Source: Bradyrhizobium sp. MOS003
Lineage (GTDB): Bacteria > Pseudomonadota > Alphaproteobacteria > Rhizobiales > Xanthobacteraceae
Length of the DNA: 64,000 bases
Assembly: GCF_003020125.1 (NCBI RefSeq)
Contig: NZ_PYFW01000004.1
Location: 496,001-560,000, forward strand
Direction: 5' to 3'
In this document: one piece after another, positions 18,168 to 26,204 of the stretch
How the letters are laid out: every line of letters starts with the position of its first letter
How positions within the stretch are numbered: position 1 is the first letter of the stretch
The notes under the pieces: model-generated
The model's input: only the letters and a program-made list of their open reading frames with translations
Told to the model about the DNA's origin: nothing
Database searches by the model: none
Position numbers and translations under genes: made by a program

Positions 18168-19502
18168 TCAGTCCGTCGTGATCGCCGTCTCCATGTCGGT
18201 CGGATCGATCTGCCTGGAGAGGTTGGCGTTGAGCTTGTCGCGGTCGAGCTCACCCTCCCACCAGGCGACGATCACGCAGGCGACGCCGTTGCCGCACAGG
18301 TTGGTCAGGGCGCGGCACTCGCTCATGAACTTGTCGATGCCGAGCACGATCGCCATGCCCGGCACGAGGCGCGGATCGACCACGGCCAGCGTCGCCGCCA
18401 GCGTGATGAAGCCCGCACCGGTGATGCCGGAGGCGCCCTTCGAGGTCAACATCGCCACGACCAGGATGGTCAATTGCTGGCTGAAGCTGAGATCGTAGCC
18501 GAGCGCCTGCGCGATGAAGAGCGTCGCCAGCGTCATGTAGATGTTGGTGCCGTCGAGGTTGAACGAATACCCCGTGGGCACCACGAGGCCGACCACCGAC
18601 TTGGAGCAGCCGAGCCGCTCCAGCTTCTCCATCAGGGACGGCAGCGCGCTTTCCGAGGACGAAGTGCCGAGCACGATCAGCAATTCGTCCTTGATGTAGG
18701 CCAGGAACTTGAAGATCGAGAACCCGGCCAGGCGCGCGATGATGCCGAGAACGACGAAGACGAACAGCGCCGCAGTGAGGTAGAAGGTGGCGATCAGCCC
18801 GACCAGATTGAGGATGGCGCCGGTGCCGAACTTGCCGATCGTATAGGCCATCGCACCGAACGCACCGATCGGCGCCGCGCGCATCACGATGGAGATGACG
18901 CCGAACACGGCATGGGCGGCGTCATCGATGAAGCTGCGGATGGTGTGGCCGCGCTCGCCAAGGCTCATGATCGCGAAGCCGAACAGCACCGAAAACAGCA
19001 ATACCTGGAGGATCTCGCCTTGCGCGAAGGCGCCGACCACGGTGTCCGGAATGATGTGCAGCACGAAGTCGACGGACTTCTGCCCGGCGGCCTGCTTGGC
19101 GTAATTTGCAACGGCCGCCTCGTTTGCCGCCGCATTGCCGAAGCCCGCGCCCGGCTTGGCGAGATTGCCGACGAGGAGACCGATGACCAGCGCGAAGGTC
19201 GAGACGACCTCGAAATAAACCAGCGCCTTGACGCCGATGCGGCCGACCTTCTTGGCGTCCTGGATGTGGGCAATGCCGGAGACGACGGTGCAGAAGATGA
19301 TCGGCGCGATCACCATCTTGATCAGCTTGATGAAGCCGTCGCCGAGCGCCTTGATCCATTCGTTGGTGGCGACCTGCGGCCAGAGCCAACCGACGATGGC
19401 GCCGAGCACGATGGCGATCAGCACCTGGACGTAGAGAACCTTGTACCACGGCTTGGCGACGGGCGGCGCGGGAGGCGCCCCCGTCATGGTTGTCGTCGTC
19501 AT
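18168..19502 (-). CDS. dctA: Dicarboxylate/amino-acid:cation symporter (DctA/DAACS family)
   Basis: 444 residues from ATG 19500-19502, chosen because a GGGGGAG ribosome site lies eight bases upstream; a start 18 bases further out is possible. Family marks: LIKMVIAPIIFCTVVSGIAH, the re-entrant loop serines in GTSSSESALPSLMEKLE, GYSFNLDGTNIYMTLATLF, and GASGITGAGFITLAATL. It takes up C4-dicarboxylates (succinate, malate, fumarate) or acidic amino acids with protons or sodium across the inner membrane. In rhizobia DctA feeds bacteroids, but the usual dctBD regulators are not next to it, so assignment to DctA itself is moderate. Confidence 0.88.
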   Translation of the reverse strand: MTTTTMTGAPPAPPVAKPWYKVLYVQVLIAIVLGAIVGWLWPQVATNEWIKALGDGFIKLIKMVIAPIIFCTVVSGIAHIQDAKKVGRIGVKALVYFEVVSTFALVIGLLVGNLAKPGAGFGNAAANEAAVANYAKQAAGQKSVDFVLHIIPDTVVGAFAQGEILQVLLFSVLFGFAIMSLGERGHTIRSFIDDAAHAVFGVISIVMRAAPIGAFGAMAYTIGKFGTGAILNLVGLIATFYLTAALFVFVVLGIIARLAGFSIFKFLAYIKDELLIVLGTSSSESALPSLMEKLERLGCSKSVVGLVVPTGYSFNLDGTNIYMTLATLFIAQALGYDLSFSQQLTILVVAMLTSKGASGITGAGFITLAATLAVVDPRLVPGMAIVLGIDKFMSECRALTNLCGNGVACVIVAWWEGELDRDKLNANLSRQIDPTDMETAITTD

Positions 19503-19586
19503 CGTTTCACTCCCCCTCAAAACACTGGGCCAGCCAAGATCAACTTGGCCGGCCCTGTCAATCGGAACTGCCCGCGCTTGCGCGTT

Positions 19587-20201
19587 TTACCGGCGGCGAT
19601 CGATCAGCCTGCGCGCCGCCGGCATCAACGTTGCGCCAAGCGCATTCTTCACCAGCGAGGCCGCGACGAACGGCACGATGCCGACCTGAAAGGCCTTCTC
19701 AGCGCCCAGCCCGAGGCCGAACGCCAGCCAGCCGAAGCCGGCCGCCAGAATGACGATATGGCCGACAGCCATCGCTGCGAACAGCAGCGTCACGCTGCGA
19801 TCCCAACCACGTTCGGCGAGCCAGCCGGTCACGAAAGCGGCCGCAATGAAGCCGAGGAGATAGCCCGCGGTCGGTCCGACCAGCGGCGCAATTCCACCGA
19901 CCGGGCCGGCAAACACCGGCGCCCCGAGCGCGCCTTCCACGAGGTAGGCGACCATGGTTGCGCTGCCAAGACGCCAGCCATAGGCAGCGCCGATCATCAG
20001 CACGACCAGCGTCTGCAACGTCATGGGTACATAAGGCAGCGGCAGGTTGACCTTGGCTGACAGCGCCATCAAGGAGGTGCCGAGCGCAACCAGAACGACG
20101 GCACGCAGCGCGCCAACGGTTTCGCCCGGTCGGGTCGGCCACATCAAAGCGGCGAGAGGAAAATGCGGCGTGGCAGGGGTCGAGGCAGATCGGTCAGACA
20201 A
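19587..20201 (-). CDS. bioY: Biotin transporter substrate-binding subunit BioY
   Basis: 204 residues, six predicted helices. Motifs of BioY: NLPLPYVPMTLQTLVVLMIG, GLSATMV-like GSATMVAYLVEGALGAPVFA, GPTAGYLLGFIAAAFVTGWL, then a C-terminal basic end. BioY binds biotin; with EcfA and EcfT it forms an ECF importer, but neither partner is adjacent. Solitary BioY proteins are known to transport biotin alone or share a common EcfT. It lies 32 bases after the aminotransferase gene on the same strand. Confidence 0.9.
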   Translation of the reverse strand: MSDRSASTPATPHFPLAALMWPTRPGETVGALRAVVLVALGTSLMALSAKVNLPLPYVPMTLQTLVVLMIGAAYGWRLGSATMVAYLVEGALGAPVFAGPVGGIAPLVGPTAGYLLGFIAAAFVTGWLAERGWDRSVTLLFAAMAVGHIVILAAGFGWLAFGLGLGAEKAFQVGIVPFVAASLVKNALGATLMPAARRLIDRRR

Positions 20202-20233
20202 GTTGAACTCCGGAATTGGTCGAAAACTGGCGG

Positions 20234-21421
20234 CTATTTAAGCCAGTGAGCGATCCGGTCAACTGCTTCGCGCATCTCTCCGGGCGAGCGCGCATAAGAA
20301 AGACGAATGAAGGAGCGGCCATGAACGGGATCGAAATCGAGCCCTGGCGTGGCCGCGACGCGGGCCTGTTCGAGCATCTGCTTGGCGAATTCGAAACTGT
20401 CGGAGGTGAAGTCCGAAACGTCGGCATAGAGATAAAATGCACCATCGGCCGGCAGGAACCTGGTGAGGCCGGCTTTCGGCAAACCCTCGCTCAAAATCCG
20501 CCGGTTTTCCTGGTAGCCGTGCTTGATCGCCTCCATCTCGGCTGCGCCGTCGAAGGCGGCTTCGGCGGCAATCTGTGAGAGCGACGGTACCGAGATCGAG
20601 AGGTTCTGCTGCAGCCGCTCGATCGGCCGCACCAGGATGTCAGGCACGACCATCCAACCGACGCGCCAGCCGGTCATGCAAAAATACTTCGAGAACGAGT
20701 TGATCACGAGTGCGTGCTCGGAGAGCGCCGCTGCGGTGACTGCCGGAAAGGCATAATCGAGCCCGTGATAGATCTCGTCGGAGATGAAACGGATGCCGGC
20801 GTCTTCGGCGGCCGCCATCAGGCTGGCGAGCGCTTCGCGCGACATCATAGTCCCCGTCGGATTGGCGGGGCTGCCGACCAGCACACCCTTCAGCGGCGCC
20901 TTGCGATGCGCCGCGAGCAACGTCTCGCCGGTGAGCGCATGGCGCGTCTCGTTGGTGGTCTCGATCAGCACCGGCTCGCAGCCTAGCGCGGTGAGGATAT
21001 GGCGATAAGGCGGATAGCCCGGCACCGTCACGGCGACCCGGTCGCCGGGCTCGAACATCGACAGGAAGGCCAGGATGAACCCGCCGGAGGAGCCGGTGGT
21101 CACCACGATCCGGTCAGGGTTGACGTCGCAGCCATAGGCATCGCGATAATGGCGCGCGATGCGCTGCCGCAGGCTGGGAATACCGAGGGCGGACGTATAG
21201 TCGATCCGCCCCGCCTCCAGCGCAGCGTGGGCAGCCGCAATCGCGGTGCCGGGCGCGCCGGCCGCGGGCTGGCCGACCTCCATATGAATGACATGCCCCC
21301 CGGCGGCCTCGATTCGAGCCGCCGCGGCCATGACGTCCATCACCATGAACGGGGGAACATCGCTGCGGCGGGAGGGCTCGAGCCACTGCCCCAACCGGGT
21401 CCTCAATGTCGCATCGTGCAT
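20234..21421 (-). CDS. PLP-dependent aminotransferase, class I/II
   Basis: 395 residues, fold-type I. Visible: MEVGQPAAGAPGTAI (substrate-entry strand), VTTGSSGGFILAFLSMFEPGDRV (cofactor phosphate region), SPANPTGTMMSREAL, FISDEIYHGLDYAFP (Asp/Tyr contacting PLP) and VINSFSKYFCMTGWRVGW with the Schiff-base Lys. It transfers amino groups between an amino acid and a 2-oxo acid; specificity is not readable. It shares a leftward transcript with bioY. Biotin synthesis also uses an aminotransferase (BioA), but BioA is a different (class III) fold, so no biotin role is claimed. Confidence 0.9.
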   Translation of the reverse strand: MHDATLRTRLGQWLEPSRRSDVPPFMVMDVMAAAARIEAAGGHVIHMEVGQPAAGAPGTAIAAAHAALEAGRIDYTSALGIPSLRQRIARHYRDAYGCDVNPDRIVVTTGSSGGFILAFLSMFEPGDRVAVTVPGYPPYRHILTALGCEPVLIETTNETRHALTGETLLAAHRKAPLKGVLVGSPANPTGTMMSREALASLMAAAEDAGIRFISDEIYHGLDYAFPAVTAAALSEHALVINSFSKYFCMTGWRVGWMVVPDILVRPIERLQQNLSISVPSLSQIAAEAAFDGAAEMEAIKHGYQENRRILSEGLPKAGLTRFLPADGAFYLYADVSDFTSDSFEFAKQMLEQARVAATPGLDFDPVHGRSFIRLSYARSPGEMREAVDRIAHWLK

Positions 21422-21430
21422 CGATTTCTG

Positions 21431-21574
21431 CTATTTCGCTGGCGGACCGGTGCGTCCGGCCCGGAAAACGGGGCGCTTGCGCCCCAGACTGGCCGCATTG
21501 TACGGCTCATAAGGGTAACGCTCGTAAGGGCATATCGCGTATCCGGTCCGCCGCCAATCGCCAAAACCAATCAC
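21431..21574 (-). CDS. Possible small ORF upstream of the aminotransferase
   Basis: A 47-codon frame from GTG 21572-21574 ends ten bases before the aminotransferase start. The translation is rich in aromatic and Pro residues with a basic C-terminus (for example YERYPYEPYN and GRKRPVFRAG). There is no clear ribosome site and I recognise no family. It could be a leader peptide or chance. Confidence 0.25.
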   Translation of the reverse strand: MIGFGDWRRTGYAICPYERYPYEPYNAASLGRKRPVFRAGRTGPPAK

Positions 21575-21611
21575 GAAACTGCTGTCCAGACCGTTTGACC
21601 AAGACCGTTTG

Positions 21612-23012
21612 ATGTCGTTCCAGATCGCATTGCGCAAGAAGGCCTCCGCCCTCACCGCCCTCGTCACGGCTGTGGCGATCACGCTGCTGCCGCTCCCGGC
21701 GGCGCGGGCGCAGCAGAAGGGGCCGCCGGTCCTGCGCGACACCGAGACCGAGCAGCTGCTGCGCGAATACACGCGCCCGATCCTGCGCGCCGCGGGTCTG
21801 GAGAAGCAGAACATCCAGATGGTGATCATCAACGACGGCTCGTTCAACGCGTTCGTCGCGGACGGCCGCCGCATCTTCGTCAATTACGGCGCGCTCCTTC
21901 AATCGGAGACGCCGAACCAGATCATCGGCGTGCTCGCGCACGAGACCGGGCATCTGGCCGGTGGCCATTTGTCCAAGCTGCGCGAGCAACTCGCCGCCGC
22001 CCAGACCCAGATGATCATCGCGATGCTGCTCGGCGCCGGCGCGATCGCTGCGGGCAGCACCCAGCGCAGCAGCGCCGGCAACAACGGGCTCGCCAACGCC
22101 GGTGCCGCCGCGATCTCCGCTCCGCAGGAGGTGATCCGCCGGACGCTATTGTCCTACCAGCGCCAGCAGGAGGAGAACGCCGACCGAGCCGGCGTGAAAT
22201 TCCTGACCGCGACCCAGCAATCGCCGAAGGGTATGTACGAGACCTTCAAGCGCTTCACCAGCGAGAGCCTGTTCGCCTCGCGCGGCGCCGATCCCTATCT
22301 CCAGTCGCATCCGATGCCGGCCGAGCGCGTCGCCGCGCTTCAGGAGTTCGCCAGCTCCAGCCCGTATTGGAACAAGAAGGACGATCCCGCGCTGCAGCTC
22401 CGCCACGACATGGTTCGCGCCAAGATCTCCGCGTTCATGGAGCGGCCGGAAACTGTGTACCGCCGCTATCCCCAGACCAACGACAGCATGCCGGCACGCT
22501 ATGCCCGCGCCATCAGCACCTATCTGCACGGCGATTTGCGCAGCGCGCTATCCCAGATCGACGCGCTGATCCAGGTGCAGCCCAACAATCCGTACTTCTA
22601 CGAGGTCCGCGGCCAGGCCCTGTTAGAAAGCGGCAAGCCGGCCGAGGCGATCGCTCCGCTGCGTAAGGCCGCACAGCTTTCCAACAACGCCCCCCTCATC
22701 GAGATGTTACTTGGGCAGGCTCTGGTTGGAACCGATAATAAGGCCTACACCGACGACGCCGTTCGGATTCTCCGCGGTGCGGTAGCCCGAGAACCCGAGG
22801 CGGTGCTCGGCTATACCCAGCTCGCGATGGCCTATGGCCGGAAGGGCGACTATGCCGAAGCGGATCTCGCCTCGGCGCAAGCCGCTTACCTGCGCGGCGA
22901 CAACAAGACCGCCCGCGAGCTCGCCACGCGCGCGAAAACCCGTTTCGCCGTCGGCACGCCCGGATGGGTCAAGGCCGACGACATCGTGGCGGCGAAGCCG
23001 GCACGCAACTGA
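21612..23012 (+). CDS. M48-family metalloprotease with TPR domain (BepA-like)
   Basis: 466 residues. The N-terminus is a signal peptide (hydrophobic 12-28, AARA cleavage about 33). The zinc peptidase motif HETGH is at 110-114, with the downstream Glu ligand in ENADRAGVKF. The C-terminal half (about 300 on) has helical TPR-like repeats such as ALLESGKPAEAIAPLRKA and EPEAVLGYTQLAMAYGRKGDYAEA. The nearest characterised relative is periplasmic BepA, which assembles or degrades LPS-transport protein LptD. The ATG at 21612 is preferred over an in-frame TTG one codon earlier. The adjacent DsbA-like gene fits an outer-membrane quality-control role. Confidence 0.9.
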   Translation: MSFQIALRKKASALTALVTAVAITLLPLPAARAQQKGPPVLRDTETEQLLREYTRPILRAAGLEKQNIQMVIINDGSFNAFVADGRRIFVNYGALLQSETPNQIIGVLAHETGHLAGGHLSKLREQLAAAQTQMIIAMLLGAGAIAAGSTQRSSAGNNGLANAGAAAISAPQEVIRRTLLSYQRQQEENADRAGVKFLTATQQSPKGMYETFKRFTSESLFASRGADPYLQSHPMPAERVAALQEFASSSPYWNKKDDPALQLRHDMVRAKISAFMERPETVYRRYPQTNDSMPARYARAISTYLHGDLRSALSQIDALIQVQPNNPYFYEVRGQALLESGKPAEAIAPLRKAAQLSNNAPLIEMLLGQALVGTDNKAYTDDAVRILRGAVAREPEAVLGYTQLAMAYGRKGDYAEADLASAQAAYLRGDNKTARELATRAKTRFAVGTPGWVKADDIVAAKPARN

Positions 23013-23109
23013 CGAACTCGAACGACGCCCGAACCCACGACGTCACGACACCGAGCTTAAGTCCGCCGGGACGTATTCCGAAACCTGCTTTGGATAAGAG
23101 GATTTGACC

Positions 23110-23877
23110 ATGCCTTCGCTGCGCCTGCTTGCACCCGCGCTGTTTGCGCTCGCTTTGTTCGGCGCGGCCGCGCCCGCGTCGGCCGATAGTTTCTCCGATG
23201 GCCAGCGCACCGATATCGAGAAGATCATCAAGAACTATCTCGTCAGCCATCCCGAGGTGCTCGAAGAGGCGATGGCTGAGCTCAGCAAGCGTCAGGCCGC
23301 GGCCGAGACGCAGAAGCACGAGGCCAGCGTCGCGCAGAATGCAGACGCGATCTTCAACTCGCCGCGCCAGGTCGTGCTCGGCAACAAGGACGGCGACGTC
23401 ACCTTCGTCGAGTTCTTCGATTACAATTGCGGCTACTGCAAGCGCGCGATGGACGACATGCTCACCCTGATGAAGAGCGATCCGAAGCTGAAGGTGGTGC
23501 TGAAGGAGTTTCCGGTGCTGAGCCAGGGCTCGGTCGAGGCGGCGCAGGTCGCGGTTGCCGTGCGCATGCAGGACCCCTCCGGCAAGAAATATCTCGATTT
23601 CCACCAGAAGCTGCTCGGCGGCCGCGGCGCCGCCGACAAGGCGCGCGCGCTTCAGGCCGCCAAGGAAGCCGGCCTCGACACCGCCAGGATCGAGAAGGAT
23701 CTCGCCAGCCCCGAGGTGCGCGCCACCATCGAGGAGAACTTCAAGCTCGCGGAAGCGATGGGCATGAACGGCACGCCGAGCTACGTCATCGGCAAGCAGA
23801 TCGTGATCGGCGCCGTCGGCGTCGAAGGCCTGAAGGAAAAGATCGGCATTGCCCGCTGTGGCAAGGCGACCTGCTGA
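23110..23877 (+). CDS. DsbA-family periplasmic thiol oxidoreductase
   Basis: 255 residues from ATG 23110 with AAGAGG upstream. Signal peptide to about residue 25 (APASA), an N-terminal helical segment (30-80) as in ScsC/Com1-type proteins, then a thioredoxin fold with VEFFDYNCGYCKRAMDDM (redox Cys 107 and 110) and the cis-Pro loop in NGTPSYVIG. It forms or isomerises disulfides in exported proteins. It follows the M48 protease gene by about 100 bases on the same strand and ends with a strong terminator. The helical N-terminus suggests a dimeric or trimeric isomerase rather than classic DsbA. Confidence 0.9.
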   Translation: MPSLRLLAPALFALALFGAAAPASADSFSDGQRTDIEKIIKNYLVSHPEVLEEAMAELSKRQAAAETQKHEASVAQNADAIFNSPRQVVLGNKDGDVTFVEFFDYNCGYCKRAMDDMLTLMKSDPKLKVVLKEFPVLSQGSVEAAQVAVAVRMQDPSGKKYLDFHQKLLGGRGAADKARALQAAKEAGLDTARIEKDLASPEVRATIEENFKLAEAMGMNGTPSYVIGKQIVIGAVGVEGLKEKIGIARCGKATC

Positions 23878-23905
23878 TCACACGACTTGCGATCCCGATT
23901 TGACC

Positions 23906-23933
23906 AAGGCCGGCTGAAAAGCCGGCCTTTTTC
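23906..23933 (+). terminator. Rho-independent terminator after the DsbA-like gene
   Basis: Stem GGCCGGC / GCCGGCC with loop TGAAAA, then a run of T. Confidence 0.9.
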
Positions 23934-24015
23934 TTGCGCGCGAAGCTTGGCAGCTTCGTGCAGGGTCATTCATCTGGCGTTCAACAAACAAATGCCGCGG
24001 AACTGACCAAGTTCC

Positions 24016-24040
24016 GGAACAACTCACATCCCCTTTCGTT
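24016..24040 (+). promoter_or_regulatory. EcfG-type general stress promoter
   Basis: GGAAC at 24016-24020, exactly 16 bases, CGTT at 24037-24040, a full match to the EcfG consensus. It is placed 45 bases before the DUF1236 gene start and downstream of the preceding terminator, so it should be that gene's own promoter. Confidence 0.75.
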
Positions 24041-24084
24041 GTCGGCGCGGGCAATGACGCAAAGAACCACGTGAGGAGAATTCC

Positions 24085-24870
24085 ATGTTGAACCGCTTTA
24101 TGATCTCGGTTGCCGCCGCCGCACTTGTCGCGGGCGCCGGTGTGGCGAACGCACAGGGTATGAAAGGTGACACCGGTGGTGCGGCTGGTGCACAGCCGAC
24201 GCAGCAAGCGCAGCCTTCGGGTGGCGCGGCAGAGCGCGGCGGCGCCATGAGCCGGGAGAAGGGTACGGTCGGCCAGGCCGGCGGCGCCATGAAGCCCGGC
24301 GGAGCCGCCGAGGAGAAGTCGTCCGGCGCGATGGAAAAATCCGGCACCATGGAGAAATCCGGCGGGATGGAAAAGTCGGGCGCGATGAACAAGAACGCGG
24401 CTGACGACAAGGCCGGCGCGATGAAGGGCGAGCACGCCCAGGGTGCGCAGGACAAGTCGAAGAGCACGATGGACAAGTCCCAGGCGGACAAGTCCAAGAG
24501 CACCGAGACGGACACCAAGAGCGGCAACATGAACGCCCAGACCAAGGGCGCGGACGGCAAGGCCGCCACCGACGGCAAGTCTCAGACCACGACGGGTAAC
24601 GCGCCCGCCACCGCGCCTGCGCCGCCCGCCGAGAAGCGGACTGAAATCTCCACGGCGATCAAGTCGACCAAGATCGAGGAGACCACCAACGTCAACTTCA
24701 ACATCTCGGTCGGCACCGCGATTCCGGCATCGGTCCACTTCCATCCGCTGCCGCCCCGGATCGTCGAGATCTATCCGCAGTGGCGTGGCTATGAAGTGAT
24801 CTACGTCCGCGGCCAGTATGTGATCGTCCGTCCGCAGACGCGCGAAATCGTCTACATCATCGAAGGCTAA
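24085..24870 (+). CDS. Exported DUF1236 protein with Lys/Ser/Gly-rich repeats
   Basis: 261 residues; GAGGAG precedes the ATG. Signal peptide to about residue 24 (VANA-QG). Residues 30-180 are low complexity, with repeated SG-x-MEKSG-like units and many Lys, Ser, Gly and Gln. The C-terminal about 75 residues match DUF1236 (NFNISVGTAIPASVHFHPLP, then YEVIYVRGQYVIVRPQT). DUF1236 proteins are frequent, poorly understood envelope proteins of Bradyrhizobiaceae. The sequence resembles hydrophilic, desiccation-type proteins, which agrees with the perfect EcfG promoter ahead, but function is unproven. Confidence 0.85.
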   Translation: MLNRFMISVAAAALVAGAGVANAQGMKGDTGGAAGAQPTQQAQPSGGAAERGGAMSREKGTVGQAGGAMKPGGAAEEKSSGAMEKSGTMEKSGGMEKSGAMNKNAADDKAGAMKGEHAQGAQDKSKSTMDKSQADKSKSTETDTKSGNMNAQTKGADGKAATDGKSQTTTGNAPATAPAPPAEKRTEISTAIKSTKIEETTNVNFNISVGTAIPASVHFHPLPPRIVEIYPQWRGYEVIYVRGQYVIVRPQTREIVYIIEG

Positions 24871-24892
24871 GCTGCCTCGCTGAACCCCAAAT

Positions 24893-24925
24893 GGGCCCTT
24901 GCCGAGACATCGGCAGGGGCCTTTG
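24893..24925 (+). terminator. Probable terminator after the DUF1236 gene
   Basis: Near-perfect 12-base stem (GGCCCTTGCCGA against TCGGCAGGGGCC) with loop GACA, followed by a short CTTT. Confidence 0.75.
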
Positions 24926-25126
24926 GTCTGTACGTTGCCCTCCCCTGCGAGCCTCCCTCCGGCAGCCACGATTAGAACTGGTTAACAAGCAATTTCCGTG
25001 GCTTCCGCACAGGTTTTTGCACCGGGGATGAGGTACTTGAGGGCCCCTGGGAGGCCCTTCAAGGCTTCCCCTAGGCCGCTTTGTTACCTATAACCCCGCC
25101 ACGCCGAAGCACCTGCCGGGATAGGA

Positions 25127-25594
25127 ATGGCCGAACCAGCAACCGATACGATCCTCGTTCTCAACGGACCGAACCTCAATATGTTGGGGACGCGCGAGCC
25201 CGAGAAGTACGGCCACGCCACGCTGGCCGACGTCGAGGCGCTGTGCCGGGACACGGCCGCAACCTTCGGCCTCAAGGCCGACTGCCGGCAGTCCAATCGC
25301 GAGGGCGAGCTGATCGATTTCGTCCACGAGGCGCATGCCCGCAAGATGAAGGGCATCATCGTCAACGCCGGCGGCTATTCGCACACCTCGATCGCGCTGC
25401 ACGACGCGCTGCTCGCGGTGCAGATCCCGACAGTCGAAGTGCATGTGACCAACATCCACGCCCGCGAGAGCTTTCGTCACCACTCCTACACCGCGCGCGC
25501 GGCTTTCGCCTCGCTCTGCGGTTTCGGCATCGAAGGCTACCGCCTCGCCATCCAGGGCCTTGCCGCCAAGCTTGCCATCAAGCCCAAAGCCTGA
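25127..25594 (+). CDS. aroQ: 3-dehydroquinate dehydratase, type II
   Basis: 155 residues, typical length. Signature LVLNGPNLNMLGTREPEKYG at the N-terminus holds the active-site Asn/Arg/Tyr; NAGGYSHTSIALHDAL and EVHVTNIHARESFRHHSY hold the other catalytic residues (Asn, His, Arg). It dehydrates 3-dehydroquinate to 3-dehydroshikimate in the shikimate pathway. It lies 38 bases before accB, the usual alphaproteobacterial aroQ-accB-accC order, so co-transcription is likely. An upstream hairpin (TTGAGGGCC...GGCCCTTCAA, about 25037-25062) sits in the leader. Confidence 0.96.
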   Translation: MAEPATDTILVLNGPNLNMLGTREPEKYGHATLADVEALCRDTAATFGLKADCRQSNREGELIDFVHEAHARKMKGIIVNAGGYSHTSIALHDALLAVQIPTVEVHVTNIHARESFRHHSYTARAAFASLCGFGIEGYRLAIQGLAAKLAIKPKA

Positions 25595-25632
25595 AGCCCC
25601 CTTCATCAGACAGAACATTCGGATCAAACAAC

Positions 25633-26124
25633 ATGGCGCGCCAGCCAGACGACAAAGCAGCCGCAAAGTTTTCCAGCGAGGATTCCGCGCTCGTCCGCGA
25701 GCTCGCCCTGCTGCTCGATGAGACCAGTCTCACCGAGATCGAGATCGAACGGGCGGGCCTGCGCCTGCGCGTCGCCCGCAACGTCAGCGTTGCCGCGACC
25801 ATGCCGATGCAGATGACGACCGCTCCCGCCGCCGCACTTCCCGCAGCCTCCGCCGCGCCCGCCGCCACCGGCCCCGACCTGTCGAAGCATCCCGGCGCCG
25901 TCAGTTCGCCGATGGTCGGCACCGCCTATTGGTCACCGGAGCCCGGTGCCAAGCCGTTCATCGAGGTCGGCAGCAAGGTGTCGGTCGGACAGACGCTGCT
26001 GATCATCGAAGCCATGAAGACCATGAACCAGATCCCCTCGCCGCGCGCCGGCACGGTGACGCAGATCCTGGTCGAGGACGGCCAGCCCGTCGAGTACGGC
26101 GAGCCGCTCGTCATCATTGAGTGA
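25633..26124 (+). CDS. accB: Biotin carboxyl carrier protein of acetyl-CoA carboxylase
   Basis: 163 residues from ATG 25633. A short N-terminal domain (1-50) is followed by an Ala/Pro/Met-rich flexible linker (51-80) and the biotinyl domain, with SSPMVGTAYWSPEPGAKPF and EAMKTMNQ where Lys129 is biotinylated. The protein shuttles carboxybiotin between AccC and the carboxyltransferase in the first step of fatty-acid synthesis. It sits between aroQ and accC. An in-frame extension upstream overlaps aroQ and is not coding. Confidence 0.95.
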   Translation: MARQPDDKAAAKFSSEDSALVRELALLLDETSLTEIEIERAGLRLRVARNVSVAATMPMQMTTAPAAALPAASAAPAATGPDLSKHPGAVSSPMVGTAYWSPEPGAKPFIEVGSKVSVGQTLLIIEAMKTMNQIPSPRAGTVTQILVEDGQPVEYGEPLVIIE

Positions 26125-26128
26125 GGGA

Positions 26129-26193
26129 CTGGCGAACAGCGAGGAGCGAATAGTTCCTCTTCCCTGCCCGCCAATCGCTATTCCCCATTCGCC
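26129..26193. repeat. Imperfect palindromic element between accB and accC
   Basis: GCGAAnAGCGAGGAGCGAATAG on the left is mirrored by CGCTATTCCCCATTCGCC on the right. The whole accB-accC gap is this element, so it lies inside the operon and may form a hairpin in the mRNA. Confidence 0.6.
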
Positions 26194-26204
26194 CCTGAGG
26201 CACC

